Positions 17,174 through 25,993 are shown, counted from the stretch's first letter. The stretch: DNA of 45,829 nt from Methanosaeta sp. PtaB.Bin039 (GCA_002067795.1 MVQI01000012.1:1-45829); one strand, 5' to 3'. The notes: generated by a model from the letters alone, not told the origin. Made by a program: numbers and translations.

Positions 17174-19128
17174 AAGCCCACCTCCATGGCCAGCTTGATC
17201 ACAACCACCAGTACCACCACTCCCAGGATCAGTGCTGTGATGTAGTTCTGGATCACACCGGTCTGGACCTTGCGGACCGTCCCGGCTGTGGAGAGCGTCA
17301 GCTCGCTTATCTTGTTGAGTGCACCGTCCACGATCTTGATATCGATTATGTTCATTATAATGGCTATTCCGTACACCACCGTCTCGGCAAACCAGGCCGT
17401 GAAGATCTCATGCTGGTAATATCCCTTCAGCAGGAGGTTGCGGAACGGATCGCGTTCGCCGACGAACTTTCTGATGTCAAGCCTCCTCCAAGGCGAGTAG
17501 AAGAGCAGTGCCAGCAGTATGCCTCCAAGTCCAACCAGGATTGGCAGGATCTTGATTATGAACGGCTCGTGGACCTCTGCTCCGTGCTCGACATGATGTC
17601 CGCCTATTACTGCCAGCTCCTCGAAGTTGACCCCATAGTGCTCGAAGTTGTTGCCAACAGCCTCGTAGAATGGCTCTTGTGCCGGCAGCCCGAAGAATAG
17701 GGCAAATACTGCCAGTATCATCAGCGGGATCAGCATTATCCAGCCAGACTCGTGTTTATGGTAGTCTGAGCGCGCCTCCCCGGTAAATGCGACGAACCAC
17801 AGGCGGAATGTGTAAAACGCCGTCATCAAGGCAGCGGTTATGGCGAATATGTAGGGCAGCCACTGGTGTCCCAGGACTCCGTACTCCCATGCCGTCACCA
17901 GGATCTCGTCTTTTGAGTAGAATCCTGTTGTCAGCGGGAATCCGGCGAGTGCCAGGCCGCCTGCCAGCATGGTGTAGGCTGTGTACTTCATGTACTTGCC
18001 CACTCCGCCCATCTCTCGCATGTCGTTGGTGTTCACTGCGTGGATCACTGAGCCGGCGCACAGGAAGAGCAGGGCCTTGAAGAAGGAGTGGCCGATCAGA
18101 TGGAACATGCCGACTCCAACTGCAAACGATCCCACGACTGCGCCGGTGCCCAGCCCCAGCATCATGAATCCAAGCTGGGAGACTGTCGAGAATGCCAGAA
18201 CCCTCTTGATATCGAAGGCTGCCAGGCCCATCGATGCTGCGAATATCGCTGTGAATCCTCCTACGTAGGCCACTGCCAGAAGGCCGTGGGGGGCTGCGTA
18301 GAAGAGCGGAAACATCCTGGCCACCAGGTAAACGCCTGCTGTAACCATCGTCGCAGCATGGATCATGGCTGAGACCGTTGTGGGTCCTTCCATGGCATCG
18401 GGAAGCCAGACATGCAGGGGGAACTGACCTGACTTGCCCACTGCGCCTCCAAGCAGGAGCAGCGCGATATAAGTGAGCTGAGTCGGTTCGATCTTGGCCA
18501 GATTCTCATATATGACCGGGAACTGCAGCAGGTAGGTGCCATCTGGCAGGTTCAGAGCTGCCATGTTATTGTAGAGCAGCACTATTCCGGCCAGGAACAG
18601 GACGTCGCCCACCCTGGTCGTCAGGAAGGCCTTCTTGGCAGCAGCTGCAGCAGAGGGCTTTCTGTACCAGAATCCGATCAGCAGATAGGAACAAAGGCCC
18701 ACAAGCTCCCAGAATATGAAGAGCTGGAGCAGGTTGTCCGAGTAGACAAGTCCCAGCATGGCGGCGGTAAATAGCCCCGCCTCTGCAAAGTACCTGGCCA
18801 TCCCCGGATCGCCGTTCATGTATCCAAGGGCGTAGGTGTGGATGAGAGTGACCACGAAGGTCACCATCAGAAGCATCACCAGAGCCAGCGGATCTATCAG
18901 TATTCCCACGTTTAAGGTGGCGAACCAGTGCATCGATTGATGAACCACCTTTTCGGGGAAATTCTCCATGAATATCCCTGCGGATATTATGAAGCCGGCA
19001 AATGTAGCCAGGACTGTGAGGAACCCGCCTCCTCTGGGCAGATGCCACCCAAAGAAGATCGTGAGCACGAATGCCAGGACAGGCAGACCCACGATCAGGT
19101 AAGCGTAATCTGCGTACATCGTTACCAC
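17170..19128 (-). CDS. fpoL: F420H2 dehydrogenase-type complex subunit FpoL
   Basis: FpoL (652 aa) is the NuoL-like, most distal pump module. The helix-5 glutamate lies in LFIFWELVGLCSYLLIGFWY. HVWLPDAMEGPTTVSAMIHA and the AFSTVSQLGFMMLG helix are the family signature, and the ICAGSVIHA-like segment is present (LCAGSVIHAVNTNDMREMGG). The C-terminal 100 residues form an amphipathic stretch plus a last membrane helix, as in the lateral helix of NuoL. The length is close to the Methanosarcina protein. The gene overlaps fpoK upstream by 7 bp and fpoM downstream by 4 bp. Confidence 0.96.
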   Translation of the reverse strand: MVTMYADYAYLIVGLPVLAFVLTIFFGWHLPRGGGFLTVLATFAGFIISAGIFMENFPEKVVHQSMHWFATLNVGILIDPLALVMLLMVTFVVTLIHTYALGYMNGDPGMARYFAEAGLFTAAMLGLVYSDNLLQLFIFWELVGLCSYLLIGFWYRKPSAAAAAKKAFLTTRVGDVLFLAGIVLLYNNMAALNLPDGTYLLQFPVIYENLAKIEPTQLTYIALLLLGGAVGKSGQFPLHVWLPDAMEGPTTVSAMIHAATMVTAGVYLVARMFPLFYAAPHGLLAVAYVGGFTAIFAASMGLAAFDIKRVLAFSTVSQLGFMMLGLGTGAVVGSFAVGVGMFHLIGHSFFKALLFLCAGSVIHAVNTNDMREMGGVGKYMKYTAYTMLAGGLALAGFPLTTGFYSKDEILVTAWEYGVLGHQWLPYIFAITAALMTAFYTFRLWFVAFTGEARSDYHKHESGWIMLIPLMILAVFALFFGLPAQEPFYEAVGNNFEHYGVNFEELAVIGGHHVEHGAEVHEPFIIKILPILVGLGGILLALLFYSPWRRLDIRKFVGERDPFRNLLLKGYYQHEIFTAWFAETVVYGIAIIMNIIDIKIVDGALNKISELTLSTAGTVRKVQTGVIQNYITALILGVVVLVVVIKLAMEVGL

Positions 19129-19424
19129 CTCAGAGCATTGATGTTGTCCAGGTCAATGGTTCCGTACAGCCTGTACAGCGTGATCAGAATGGCGAGACCA
19201 ATCCCTGCCTCGGCCGCAGCCAGCGCTATGGAGAAAAGCGCGAAGACCTGGCCGTTTAAGTTTGGCTGATAGGCGGAGAAGGCCACCAGGTTGATGTTGG
19301 CGCTGTTGAGCAGAAGCTCAACGCACATCATGAGCTTGATACCGTTCCTCCGCGTGGCCAGGCCCCACAGGCCTATGCCGAACATCGCAGAGGATAGCAT
19401 GATCACCAGCTCAAGCGGGATCAT
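19122..19424 (-). CDS. fpoK: F420H2 dehydrogenase-type complex subunit FpoK
   Basis: FpoK (100 aa) is the NuoK-like subunit with three membrane helices. Two acidic residues lie within the membrane helices, one in MMCVELLLNSANINLVAF and one in ALAAAEAGIGLAIL; these belong to the proton path in complex I. The size is exactly that of the family. It starts 38 bp after the preceding J' gene, with GGAGGGAG just before the ATG, and overlaps fpoL. Confidence 0.95.
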   Translation of the reverse strand: MIPLELVIMLSSAMFGIGLWGLATRRNGIKLMMCVELLLNSANINLVAFSAYQPNLNGQVFALFSIALAAAEAGIGLAILITLYRLYGTIDLDNINALRW

Positions 19425-19462
19425 TACTCTCCCTCCTTGTCATCATCTTCGGGTTCCCTCCC

Positions 19463-19729
19463 TCAGGCGGTCTCCTTTTTCGCTATGTAAATCGCTCCGA
19501 TCAGGGCTGCGAGCAGGACGAGGGAGAGCACCTCGAAGGGGAACATATAGATGGTGAATAGCTCCACTCCGATGCTTCCGATACCGCTCTCCGGGGTCCT
19601 CATGCCTTCCTTGACCGGCTCATAGGCGGGCTGCGCTTGCTCCCCGTAGTTCCAGGGAGTCAGCGATATCGACGCTAACAGTACCGCCAGGAAGATAATC
19701 GCCAAAATGGCGGTCTTGAACTTAGTCAT
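19463..19729 (-). CDS. fpoJ: FpoJ C-terminal half (split NuoJ)
   Basis: This 88-residue protein has an N-terminal membrane helix, a short extracytoplasmic loop (TPWNYGEQAQPAYEPV), and a second helix (FEVLSLVLLAALIGAIYIAKKE) like the last helix of NuoJ. It overlaps the upstream J gene by 8 bp, which suggests coupled translation. Split J subunits are, to my memory, also found in Methanosarcina fpo operons, so this is a lineage trait and not damage. Confidence 0.85.
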   Translation of the reverse strand: MTKFKTAILAIIFLAVLLASISLTPWNYGEQAQPAYEPVKEGMRTPESGIGSIGVELFTIYMFPFEVLSLVLLAALIGAIYIAKKETA

Positions 19730-20141
19730 TGGACTCCTCCGTCAAGGTCTTCCTGGTGAGCATCACGGCAAAGAGGATCAGCACCCCTATGGCCCCGATG
19801 TAAACCAGAACCTGAGCGACCCCTATGAAGGTCGCATTCAGCAAAACGTAAAGGGCTGCCACTCCAGCAAAGCTGCCGATCAGGTAAAGCGCTGCGTGCA
19901 CGATATTCCTTGAGTAAACGGTCAGGACCGACAGGCCCAGGATTATCACTGCCACAGTGGCGAACACGGCCAGCTCTATGAAGAAGCGGAAATCGTATGC
20001 CATTGCCCTTTCTAATATCTTCGCGGTCCAGGGGGAGAAGAACACTACCGCCGCCAGGACGATGAAGATTATGCCCAGGCCAATCAGGAGAAGAACCAGG
20101 TCGGCCAGGTACTTGATGTATTTTACGGAATCCTTCTCCAT
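19722..20141 (-). CDS. fpoJ: FpoJ N-terminal half (NuoJ-like)
   Basis: This 139-residue membrane protein carries the NuoJ core: helices starting at LVLLLIGLGIIFIVLAAVVFF, then NIVHAALYLIGSFAGVAALYVLLNATFIGVAQVLVYIGAIGVLILFAVML split over two helices, including the glycine-rich helix 3 equivalent that moves during turnover in complex I. The start codon overlaps the fpoI stop by one base (TGATG). The remaining helices of a full-length NuoJ are supplied by the next gene. Confidence 0.93.
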   Translation of the reverse strand: MEKDSVKYIKYLADLVLLLIGLGIIFIVLAAVVFFSPWTAKILERAMAYDFRFFIELAVFATVAVIILGLSVLTVYSRNIVHAALYLIGSFAGVAALYVLLNATFIGVAQVLVYIGAIGVLILFAVMLTRKTLTEESND

Positions 20142-20716
20142 CAGGCACCACCCTCTGATGTCTTCTCAGCCGCTGCCTTCTTTGCAGCGGGCTTCTTGGC
20201 CTCACCCTCAGCACCCGACCCCTCTGCCTTGGCCTTGGCGGCCTTCTCCTTGGCAGCAGCAGCGGCAGCCTTCTTCTTCTCGGCTGCTATTCTCTTGGCC
20301 TCGGCCTCGAGTTCCGCTACCTCCTTATCGGTGTGCTTCTTTACCGCGATCCTGTCCGGGCTATAGATTATATCCTTGCGGTTCCAGCCGGCGAGCACGA
20401 CCTTTTTGCCCATCTTAAGGCAGGATACGGGGCACTCGTCAACACACAGGCCGCAGAACATGCATCGCCCGAAATCGATCTGTGGAAATACCATCTTCTT
20501 GTTCTTGAGGGGATTGCCATACTTGTACGGCACCATCTCGATGCAGCTATTGGGGCAGATCCTGGCGCAGGATCCACAGCCTATGCATATGGTGGCGTCC
20601 AGCTCGTGAATGCCCCTCTCTGCGTCCGGAAGAGGCATCATGTACTCGGGAAAGAGCCTGGTGACCTCCCTCTCCATGGCAGTCTTGAGGGTCCATTTCA
20701 TTCCTTTGAGAACCAT
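20141..20716 (-). CDS. fpoI: FpoI, two-[4Fe-4S] subunit with Lys/Ala-rich tail
   Basis: FpoI (191 aa) is the NuoI-like electron-entry/transfer subunit. Two ferredoxin motifs are intact: Cys44-47-50-54 (CIGCGSCARIC) with Cys58, and Cys85-88-91-95 (CMFCGLCVDEC) with Cys99. From about residue 130 to the end the protein changes to a low-complexity tail of alanine, lysine and glutamate with AKEKAAKAKAEG and KKPAAKKAAAEK. This is longer than the normal NuoI/FpoI C-terminus. Because the operon lacks FpoF, a positively charged tail could serve as a docking surface for acidic ferredoxin; I recall that idea being discussed for Methanosaeta, but here it is inference. Confidence 0.95.
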   Translation of the reverse strand: MVLKGMKWTLKTAMEREVTRLFPEYMMPLPDAERGIHELDATICIGCGSCARICPNSCIEMVPYKYGNPLKNKKMVFPQIDFGRCMFCGLCVDECPVSCLKMGKKVVLAGWNRKDIIYSPDRIAVKKHTDKEVAELEAEAKRIAAEKKKAAAAAAKEKAAKAKAEGSGAEGEAKKPAAKKAAAEKTSEGGA

Positions 20717-20727
20717 CTTTCACCACC

Positions 20728-21780
20728 TCAGGCCAGGTAGAGCCCCACCAAAACTGCCCACGCCAGGTTTACCAGCGACAGGGGGAGCATCCATTTCCAT
20801 CCCAGATCCGTCACCTGATCTATCCTGAACCTCATCACTGAAGCCCGCAGCCAGACCAGGAATACCAGGACTATGATCACCTTCATCAGGAACCAGATCA
20901 TGGGCGAGAATATGGTTATAACCGGTATGGAAGGCCCTCTCCATCCGCCCAGGAACAGAAGGACCAGAAGAATGGACCCCAGGACCATGCTGATATACTC
21001 CTGGAAGTAGAGCAGGCCCCACCGTATGCCTCCGTACTCGGTTACATAGCCTGCAACCAGCTCCTCTTCCGCCTCGCTCTGGTCGAAAGGCATCCTTCCC
21101 AGGTCGGTTATCAGTGCTATTGTGAACACCACAAAGCCGATGGGCTGGGCGAAGGCGTACCACACGACCTGGCTCTCCACGATATCCACCAGATTGAGGC
21201 TGTGGGCCATCAGGGCAACCCCGATGACGCATACGCCCATTGGGACCTCGTAGGAGATCATCCTGGCCATGCCTCGGAAGGCACCCAGCAGGGAGTACTT
21301 GTTGTAAGAGGAGAATCCCGCCATGAATGCGGCCACCACCATTATTGAGAGCACCGCCTCTACGTAGAAGGCGCTGATGTCCATGTTGGCGACAACTAGC
21401 GGATAGTCAACCCCGTTGATCCTGAGCGCGCCGAAAGGTATGGCTGCAGCCACCAGCATGGTGGATATGCTGGCCACAATTGGCGCCCAGACGTACACCT
21501 GCTTGTCAGCCCCTTTGGGGATTATGTCCTCTTTGGTGAAGAGCTTGATGGCGTCTGCACCAAGCTGGAGGATGCCCCAGCGGCTGCCGGTCCTGTTAGG
21601 ACCGAACCTGGACTGAACATCGCCTAGAACCTTCCTCTCCAGCCAGACCACCGCCATGGCGCCCACGTTTATGACGCCAGATAGGATGGCTGCGCCGATG
21701 AGGCCGATGATGAGGGCGGTAAGCGCCCTCTCCTGGGCAGCCCAGTTCATTATAGTCTCAACAAATGCGAATAACTCCAA
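20728..21780 (-). CDS. fpoH: F420H2 dehydrogenase-type complex subunit FpoH
   Basis: FpoH (350 aa) is the NuoH-like membrane subunit forming the quinone (here methanophenazine) chamber with FpoB and FpoD. Typical features are VWLERKVLGDVQSRFGPNRTG near residue 45, GILQLGADAIKLFTKED, and the acidic loop LGRMPFDQSEAEEELVAGYVTEYGG. Eight membrane helices are visible. The length is normal. It lies 13 bp after fpoCD and 11 bp before fpoI. Confidence 0.96.
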   Translation of the reverse strand: MELFAFVETIMNWAAQERALTALIIGLIGAAILSGVINVGAMAVVWLERKVLGDVQSRFGPNRTGSRWGILQLGADAIKLFTKEDIIPKGADKQVYVWAPIVASISTMLVAAAIPFGALRINGVDYPLVVANMDISAFYVEAVLSIMVVAAFMAGFSSYNKYSLLGAFRGMARMISYEVPMGVCVIGVALMAHSLNLVDIVESQVVWYAFAQPIGFVVFTIALITDLGRMPFDQSEAEEELVAGYVTEYGGIRWGLLYFQEYISMVLGSILLVLLFLGGWRGPSIPVITIFSPMIWFLMKVIIVLVFLVWLRASVMRFRIDQVTDLGWKWMLPLSLVNLAWAVLVGLYLA

Positions 21781-21793
21781 CTCCTAAACCCCC

Positions 21794-23500
21794 TTAACGG
21801 TCCACCTCGCTGGTGCAGGCATCCATGCTGCCGGCGATGGCCACAACGTCGGCTATATAGGCGCCCTCAAGCAATGGAGGCAGGGCCTGGAAGTAGGCAT
21901 AAACTGGCCCTCTTACCTTTACGCGGTAAGGCTTGTCCGAGCCGTCGCTGACCACGTAGAAGCCCATCTCGCCCCGCGGATCTTCCACCCTGTAATAGGC
22001 CTCCCCGGGTTCGGGCTTGATCTTCTTGGGGAGCTTCTCCTGGATTGGTCCTTCCGGTATCCTGTCCAGGCACTGCTCGATGATCTTTACGCTCTCCAGT
22101 ATTTCGTCCAGCCTGACCTCCACCCTGGCAGCCGAATCCCCGGCCGTCCTGGTGATCACATCGAAGTCGAGATCGGGATATACAAGGTGCGGGTCTTCCC
22201 TCCTCATGTCGTAAGCCACATTTGTCGCCCTCAGAGCAGGGCCTGACACCCCAAGGTTCTTTGCTTTTTCAGCGGTAAGCACGCCAACTCCAACCATCCT
22301 CTTCTTGTAGATGGAGTCGCTGGCCAGGAGATCCTTGTACTGAAGCGTCTTTTCCTTGACCATCTTCAGGACTGGCAGGGTCTTCTCCTTGAAGTCTGGA
22401 GGAAGGTCGTTTCTGACCCCGCCGAACCGGACGAAGGTATGGGTTATGCGGGCCCCTGTCACGCTCTCTATGAGCGATACCACGTCCTCTCTGTCGATGA
22501 TCATGTACATGAATGGAGAGTAAATGGCGCTGGCAATCAGGGTCAGGAATTCGGCTGTTCCCAAGAGGTGGCTCTGAATTCTTGAGAGCTCGGCCAGGAT
22601 CACCCGTATGTATTGGGCCCTCTCGGTTGGCACTATGCCAAGCAGCTTCTCCACGGCGCCGCAGTAGGCCTCGTTGTTGGAGATCGAGGCCATGTAGCAC
22701 ATCCGGTCGGTGTACACCAGGGCCTGCAGCCAGTTCCTGTTCTCCATGATCTTCTCGATGCCCTTGTGGATGTATCCCACATCCAAAAACGCCCTCTTAA
22801 CCCGCTCGCCGTCCAGGAGCAGGTCGAGCAGAAACGGCCCGGGAACCACTGCGTGCTGAGGTCCCATATGCATGATCATCTCAGCATCAGATCCCAGTTC
22901 CATCTCCTCTCTCTCCCGGAAGTTTGGCACCTTTATGCGCTGGAAAACGCCCCCTTCCATCTCCTTGTCGGTGGGCATTATGGTGAATTCGGTGTGACCA
23001 TCTGAAGTCACACTCTCCACTGCTCTTCTGCCGGTGCTGGTATCGGGATACCCTTTGAAGTCTTTTCTCCACGGAAAGGCACCTACCAGCTCATCTGGAA
23101 GAAGCAGGGGATATAGCTCGGGATGTCCAGGGAAGTTGATTCCGTACATCTCCCAGATCTCGCGCTCATACCAGTTGGCATTCCAATACAGCCCGGTAAG
23201 AGAGTTGACCGACGGCGCGTCTCTGGGGGTCTTGACCTTCATCAGGACCACGACTTGATGGGCCCCGTGACTGGTCAGGATCTCGACCACCTCAAAGAGG
23301 TTGTCGGCGATCCTATCCACACCGGCTGCCCCTGAGTAGTGGTCAAATCCATGCTTATCCCGCAGGAATTTGGTCATGTCCAGGAGCTTGCCCGGGTCCA
23401 CTGTGATCCATAGCCGGCGATCCGACTCGACCCTTTCCTCCTTCACAGAACCCGGGAAAGCGGACTTGATAGCGCTCAACACTTCGCTTGCTGTTACCAT
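21794..23500 (-). CDS. fpoCD: Fused FpoC-FpoD subunit
   Basis: This 568-residue protein joins the 30-kDa (NuoC) and 49-kDa (NuoD) homologues. Residues 1 to about 155 are FpoC, with the signature YEREIWEMYGINFPGHPELYPL followed by FPWRKDFKGYP. After a linker of about 30 residues, FpoD runs from about residue 190, with MGPQHAVVPGP, DVGYIHKGIEKIMENRNW and DRMCYMASISNN. It ends in PPLLEGAYIADVVAIAGSMDACTSEVDR, the usual NuoD C-terminus. FpoD forms the methanophenazine site with FpoB. In Methanosarcina these are separate genes; an equivalent fusion is known from E. coli NuoCD. Confidence 0.93.
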   Translation of the reverse strand: MVTASEVLSAIKSAFPGSVKEERVESDRRLWITVDPGKLLDMTKFLRDKHGFDHYSGAAGVDRIADNLFEVVEILTSHGAHQVVVLMKVKTPRDAPSVNSLTGLYWNANWYEREIWEMYGINFPGHPELYPLLLPDELVGAFPWRKDFKGYPDTSTGRRAVESVTSDGHTEFTIMPTDKEMEGGVFQRIKVPNFREREEMELGSDAEMIMHMGPQHAVVPGPFLLDLLLDGERVKRAFLDVGYIHKGIEKIMENRNWLQALVYTDRMCYMASISNNEAYCGAVEKLLGIVPTERAQYIRVILAELSRIQSHLLGTAEFLTLIASAIYSPFMYMIIDREDVVSLIESVTGARITHTFVRFGGVRNDLPPDFKEKTLPVLKMVKEKTLQYKDLLASDSIYKKRMVGVGVLTAEKAKNLGVSGPALRATNVAYDMRREDPHLVYPDLDFDVITRTAGDSAARVEVRLDEILESVKIIEQCLDRIPEGPIQEKLPKKIKPEPGEAYYRVEDPRGEMGFYVVSDGSDKPYRVKVRGPVYAYFQALPPLLEGAYIADVVAIAGSMDACTSEVDR

Positions 23501-23533
23501 GAATTTCCCTCCTCGCGGTCTAGGCCGCCCGTC

Positions 23534-24106
23534 TTAGTAGCCCCTCTTGTCCTCGCGCTGCTTGATCTTCTCCTGGAGCTCAACGAATCCCTTCACGAAC
23601 TGCTCGGGCCGGGGCGGGCATCCGGGGACGTAGACATCAATCGGGAAGTAATCGCTGGTATTCTGAACTATATTATAAGAATCATAGAAAGGCCCTCCCG
23701 ATATGGCGCACTCCCCAACGGCGAGGCACCATTTCGGCTCCAGCATCTGCTCCCAGAGGTTCTTGATTGCAGGCAGGTACTTTCTTGTGATGTAGCCGCT
23801 GATGATCATCACATCGGCCTGCCTGGGTGTGCCTCGCGGAAATATCCCGAATCGATCGCAGTCGTAGTGGGGACAGCCAAACACCAGCATCTCGACACCG
23901 CAGCATCCCATCGGTTGCATCAGGAACCAGAGGGAGTTTTTGCGGCCCCAGTTCATGACGTTCTTGATAGGACCCATCTCGATGATCTGGTGGATCCTCT
24001 CCGTGGTGGTGAACCAGACATCCGTAAGCGGCCTGCCCCAGATGGTCCACTTCTCTAGTTCCTCGTCGACGACGACGGGGAGGGGAATAACGTCGCTTAG
24101 ACCCAA
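23534..24106 (-). CDS. fpoB: F420H2 dehydrogenase-type complex subunit FpoB
   Basis: FpoB (190 aa) is the NuoB homologue carrying the terminal N2-type [4Fe-4S] cluster that passes electrons to methanophenazine. The four ligands are visible: the adjacent pair Cys68-Cys69 (PMGCCGVEM), Cys133 in GECAISGGPF, and Cys163 in VPGCPPRPEQF. The N-terminal 40 residues are typical of archaeal FpoB. The start overlaps fpoA by 10 bp. Confidence 0.96.
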   Translation of the reverse strand: MGLSDVIPLPVVVDEELEKWTIWGRPLTDVWFTTTERIHQIIEMGPIKNVMNWGRKNSLWFLMQPMGCCGVEMLVFGCPHYDCDRFGIFPRGTPRQADVMIISGYITRKYLPAIKNLWEQMLEPKWCLAVGECAISGGPFYDSYNIVQNTSDYFPIDVYVPGCPPRPEQFVKGFVELQEKIKQREDKRGY

Positions 24107-24501
24107 CGCAGTGCCTCCTTCTTAATCGCGTAGAGCAGCCCGAGCAGCAGCACTGCTATGAACAGCACCATCTCGACGACTGCCATGTTCAAGAAGCCCA
24201 GGAGAACGAACCTGTTCATGATCTCAGAAGCATAGACGTAGATCCAAGGGTATAAGAAAAGAACTTCAACGTCGAATATCACAAAGACTATGGCAAATAG
24301 GTAGTATTGCACGTTGAACTGGATCCGAGCGTCGCGAACCGGGCTCAGTCCACCCTCGTATATGGACTTTTTGCGGCGGTTCGGCTTCAGCGGAGATATT
24401 ATCTTCACGGCCGCTAAGGCGGCTATGGGCACTATAGCGCCCATCACTAAAAACATAATAAGTGGGATATAATATTCCACTGCCAACGGTTCGCCGGTCA
24501 T
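24097..24501 (-). CDS. fpoA: F420H2 dehydrogenase-type complex subunit FpoA
   Basis: FpoA (134 aa) is the NuoA-like membrane subunit with three helices. The conserved YEGGLSPVRDARIQFNVQYYLFAIVF segment follows the first helix, and FDVEVLFLYPW contains the acidic pair typical of NuoA. It is the first gene of the cluster. GGAGG stands 7 nt before the ATG and a TATA box about 39 bp upstream, giving a short leader. All downstream fpo genes overlap or lie within 40 bp, which supports one transcript. Confidence 0.95.
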   Translation of the reverse strand: MTGEPLAVEYYIPLIMFLVMGAIVPIAALAAVKIISPLKPNRRKKSIYEGGLSPVRDARIQFNVQYYLFAIVFVIFDVEVLFLYPWIYVYASEIMNRFVLLGFLNMAVVEMVLFIAVLLLGLLYAIKKEALRWV

Positions 24502-24536
24502 TGTTTTTCCTCCGTTCTAGCTAGATCAATGCAAGG

Positions 24537-24548
24537 TATAAAAGGTTT
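24537..24548 (-). promoter_or_regulatory. fpo operon TATA box
   Basis: On the minus strand AAACCTTTTATACC gives a clear TATA element (TTTTATA) centred 39 bp from the fpoA ATG. Transcription would start near 24515, leaving a leader of about 14 nt that contains the GGAGG site. Confidence 0.55.
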
Positions 24549-24949
24549 ATGAAAAACCATTTCGCGTTCCTCCGACCTCATCGCCTGGGAGATGTATTCT
24601 TCATGGCCTGAAATTCGACGATCGGCGATATATTCAGGCAAATTTCTTAGGCAGATAATCTCCTGTGGATATGCCCCTTACTCATGCCTAGATCTGCTGA
24701 AGTTTCGGATTTCCGGAGTCGGCTGATAATAATAAATCATGAAAATCAATCGGCGCCTTATTGGCCCTCTCCTTCACATGATGAGCGATGCGCCGCTGGT
24801 GTGGATCTCCTCTCCTTTTCGTCTCATGCTGCCATATGGATTGGCAATATAATCCGTATCATTAGGCGGCGTCATCCTTCATCGGCCAGGGCGAAAAATC
24901 CGGGATCAAGATCTCTATCTTGTGACAGGTTAATATGTGGAGGCAGCAG
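24549..24949. other. Divergent intergenic region between fpoA and dys
   Basis: About 400 bp with no supportable gene. AATATAAT at 24846-24853 could be the TATA box of the deoxyhypusine synthase gene, though its leader would then be about 70 nt. A second AT-rich patch lies at 24727-24745. I see no clear operator symmetry. Confidence 0.3.
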
Positions 24950-25921
24950 ATGGCTGGCCTGGAGATAAGAGCCATGGAGACGGTACGCCAGATGGATGTA
25001 AAGCCAGGCATGAGCGTGGATGAGCTTGTCAGGGCCATGGGAGGCTGCGGATTTGGGGCCAGCCGGCTGGCTGATGCCGTGGAGATATATCAGGATATGG
25101 TTCTTGGGGATTATACCAAGTTCTTCGCCCTCTCAGGAGCCATGGTCCCAGCAGGTATGAGAAATATTGTCGCCCAGCTCATAAGACGGGGCATGATCGA
25201 CGTACTGGTCACCACCGGGGCAAATCTGGTTCACGATATAATCGAATCCATCTCCCCTCATCACCTGGGAAGCCCGGAGGCCGAGGACGCCGATCTGCGA
25301 GAAGGAGGTCTCTCCCGCATCTACGATGTATACCTCTCAGATGAGCAGTTCATCCAGTTCGAGGATCTCATGCAGGGCATAATCCCCGCCCATGGAGATC
25401 CCGTATCCGGAACCGCTTTCTTGCATCAGCTGGGCAGCAGGATAGATGATGAAAACTCCATCCTGGCGACGGCCGAATCCTGTAATGTTCCAGTATTCTG
25501 CCCAGCACTCACCGACTCCATGATCGGCCTGCAGGCGTGGCTCTTCAGGCAGACCCGTCCGCTAAGGCTTGATCTGCTTGCAGACGTAAAGGAGATAGTA
25601 GATATCTGCTATCGCGCGGAGAAAGCTGGCATAATGATAGTGGGCGGCGGTGTCCCCAAGAACTTCTCTCTGCAATCGATGCTGGTCACCCCTCACAACT
25701 TCCAGCTTGCTGTGCAGCTTACTACCGACCATCCGGAAGCAGGCGGTCTCTCAGGCGCCACGCTATCCGAGGCAATATCATGGGGAAAGCTCTCGGCGCA
25801 GGCTCGATACGTCACGGTGTACGGGGATGCCACGATCAATCTGCCCCTTCTGGTTGCTGCGGTGCTTACCCGAATGGAGGAGAGGATTTCTGAGGAGGAC
25901 CGGTCACAGAGGTGCGATTGA
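24950..25921 (+). CDS. dys: Deoxyhypusine synthase
   Basis: This enzyme transfers the aminobutyl group of spermidine to a lysine of aIF5A, the first step of hypusine formation. I choose the ATG at 24950 because GGAGG lies exactly 6 nt before it; the ATG at 24935 has no such site. The 323-residue product shows VTTGANLVHD near the NAD-binding region, MIVGGGVPKNF, and the catalytic lysine Lys280 in SWGKLSAQA followed by VYGDATINLP. Length is normal for archaeal homologues. The C-terminal ten residues (EEDRSQRCD) are variable. It is divergent from the fpo operon. Confidence 0.93.
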   Translation: MAGLEIRAMETVRQMDVKPGMSVDELVRAMGGCGFGASRLADAVEIYQDMVLGDYTKFFALSGAMVPAGMRNIVAQLIRRGMIDVLVTTGANLVHDIIESISPHHLGSPEAEDADLREGGLSRIYDVYLSDEQFIQFEDLMQGIIPAHGDPVSGTAFLHQLGSRIDDENSILATAESCNVPVFCPALTDSMIGLQAWLFRQTRPLRLDLLADVKEIVDICYRAEKAGIMIVGGGVPKNFSLQSMLVTPHNFQLAVQLTTDHPEAGGLSGATLSEAISWGKLSAQARYVTVYGDATINLPLLVAAVLTRMEERISEEDRSQRCD

Positions 25922-25961
25922 GGATAATCTGTGGCTTGCCTGCTGGAATGAAATGTCTCAT

Positions 25962-25993
25962 AATCTAAGACAGGAGCAATCTAAGACAGGAGC
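25962..25993 (+). repeat. Perfect 16-bp tandem duplication
   Basis: AATCTAAGACAGGAGC occurs twice in direct succession (25962-25977 and 25978-25993). The repeat contains AGGAG, so it duplicates a possible ribosome-binding site between dys and the Toprim gene. Confidence 0.8.

Noticed and set aside
19463-20141. Frameshift in fpoJ
   Set aside because: The two halves overlap by 8 bp with proper starts, and split J subunits are known in related archaea, so this is a normal gene split.
14173-24501. Long open frames on the plus strand opposite the fpo genes
   Set aside because: They are antisense shadows of conserved membrane and iron-sulfur subunits, with arginine- and serine-rich chance composition and no ribosome-binding sites.
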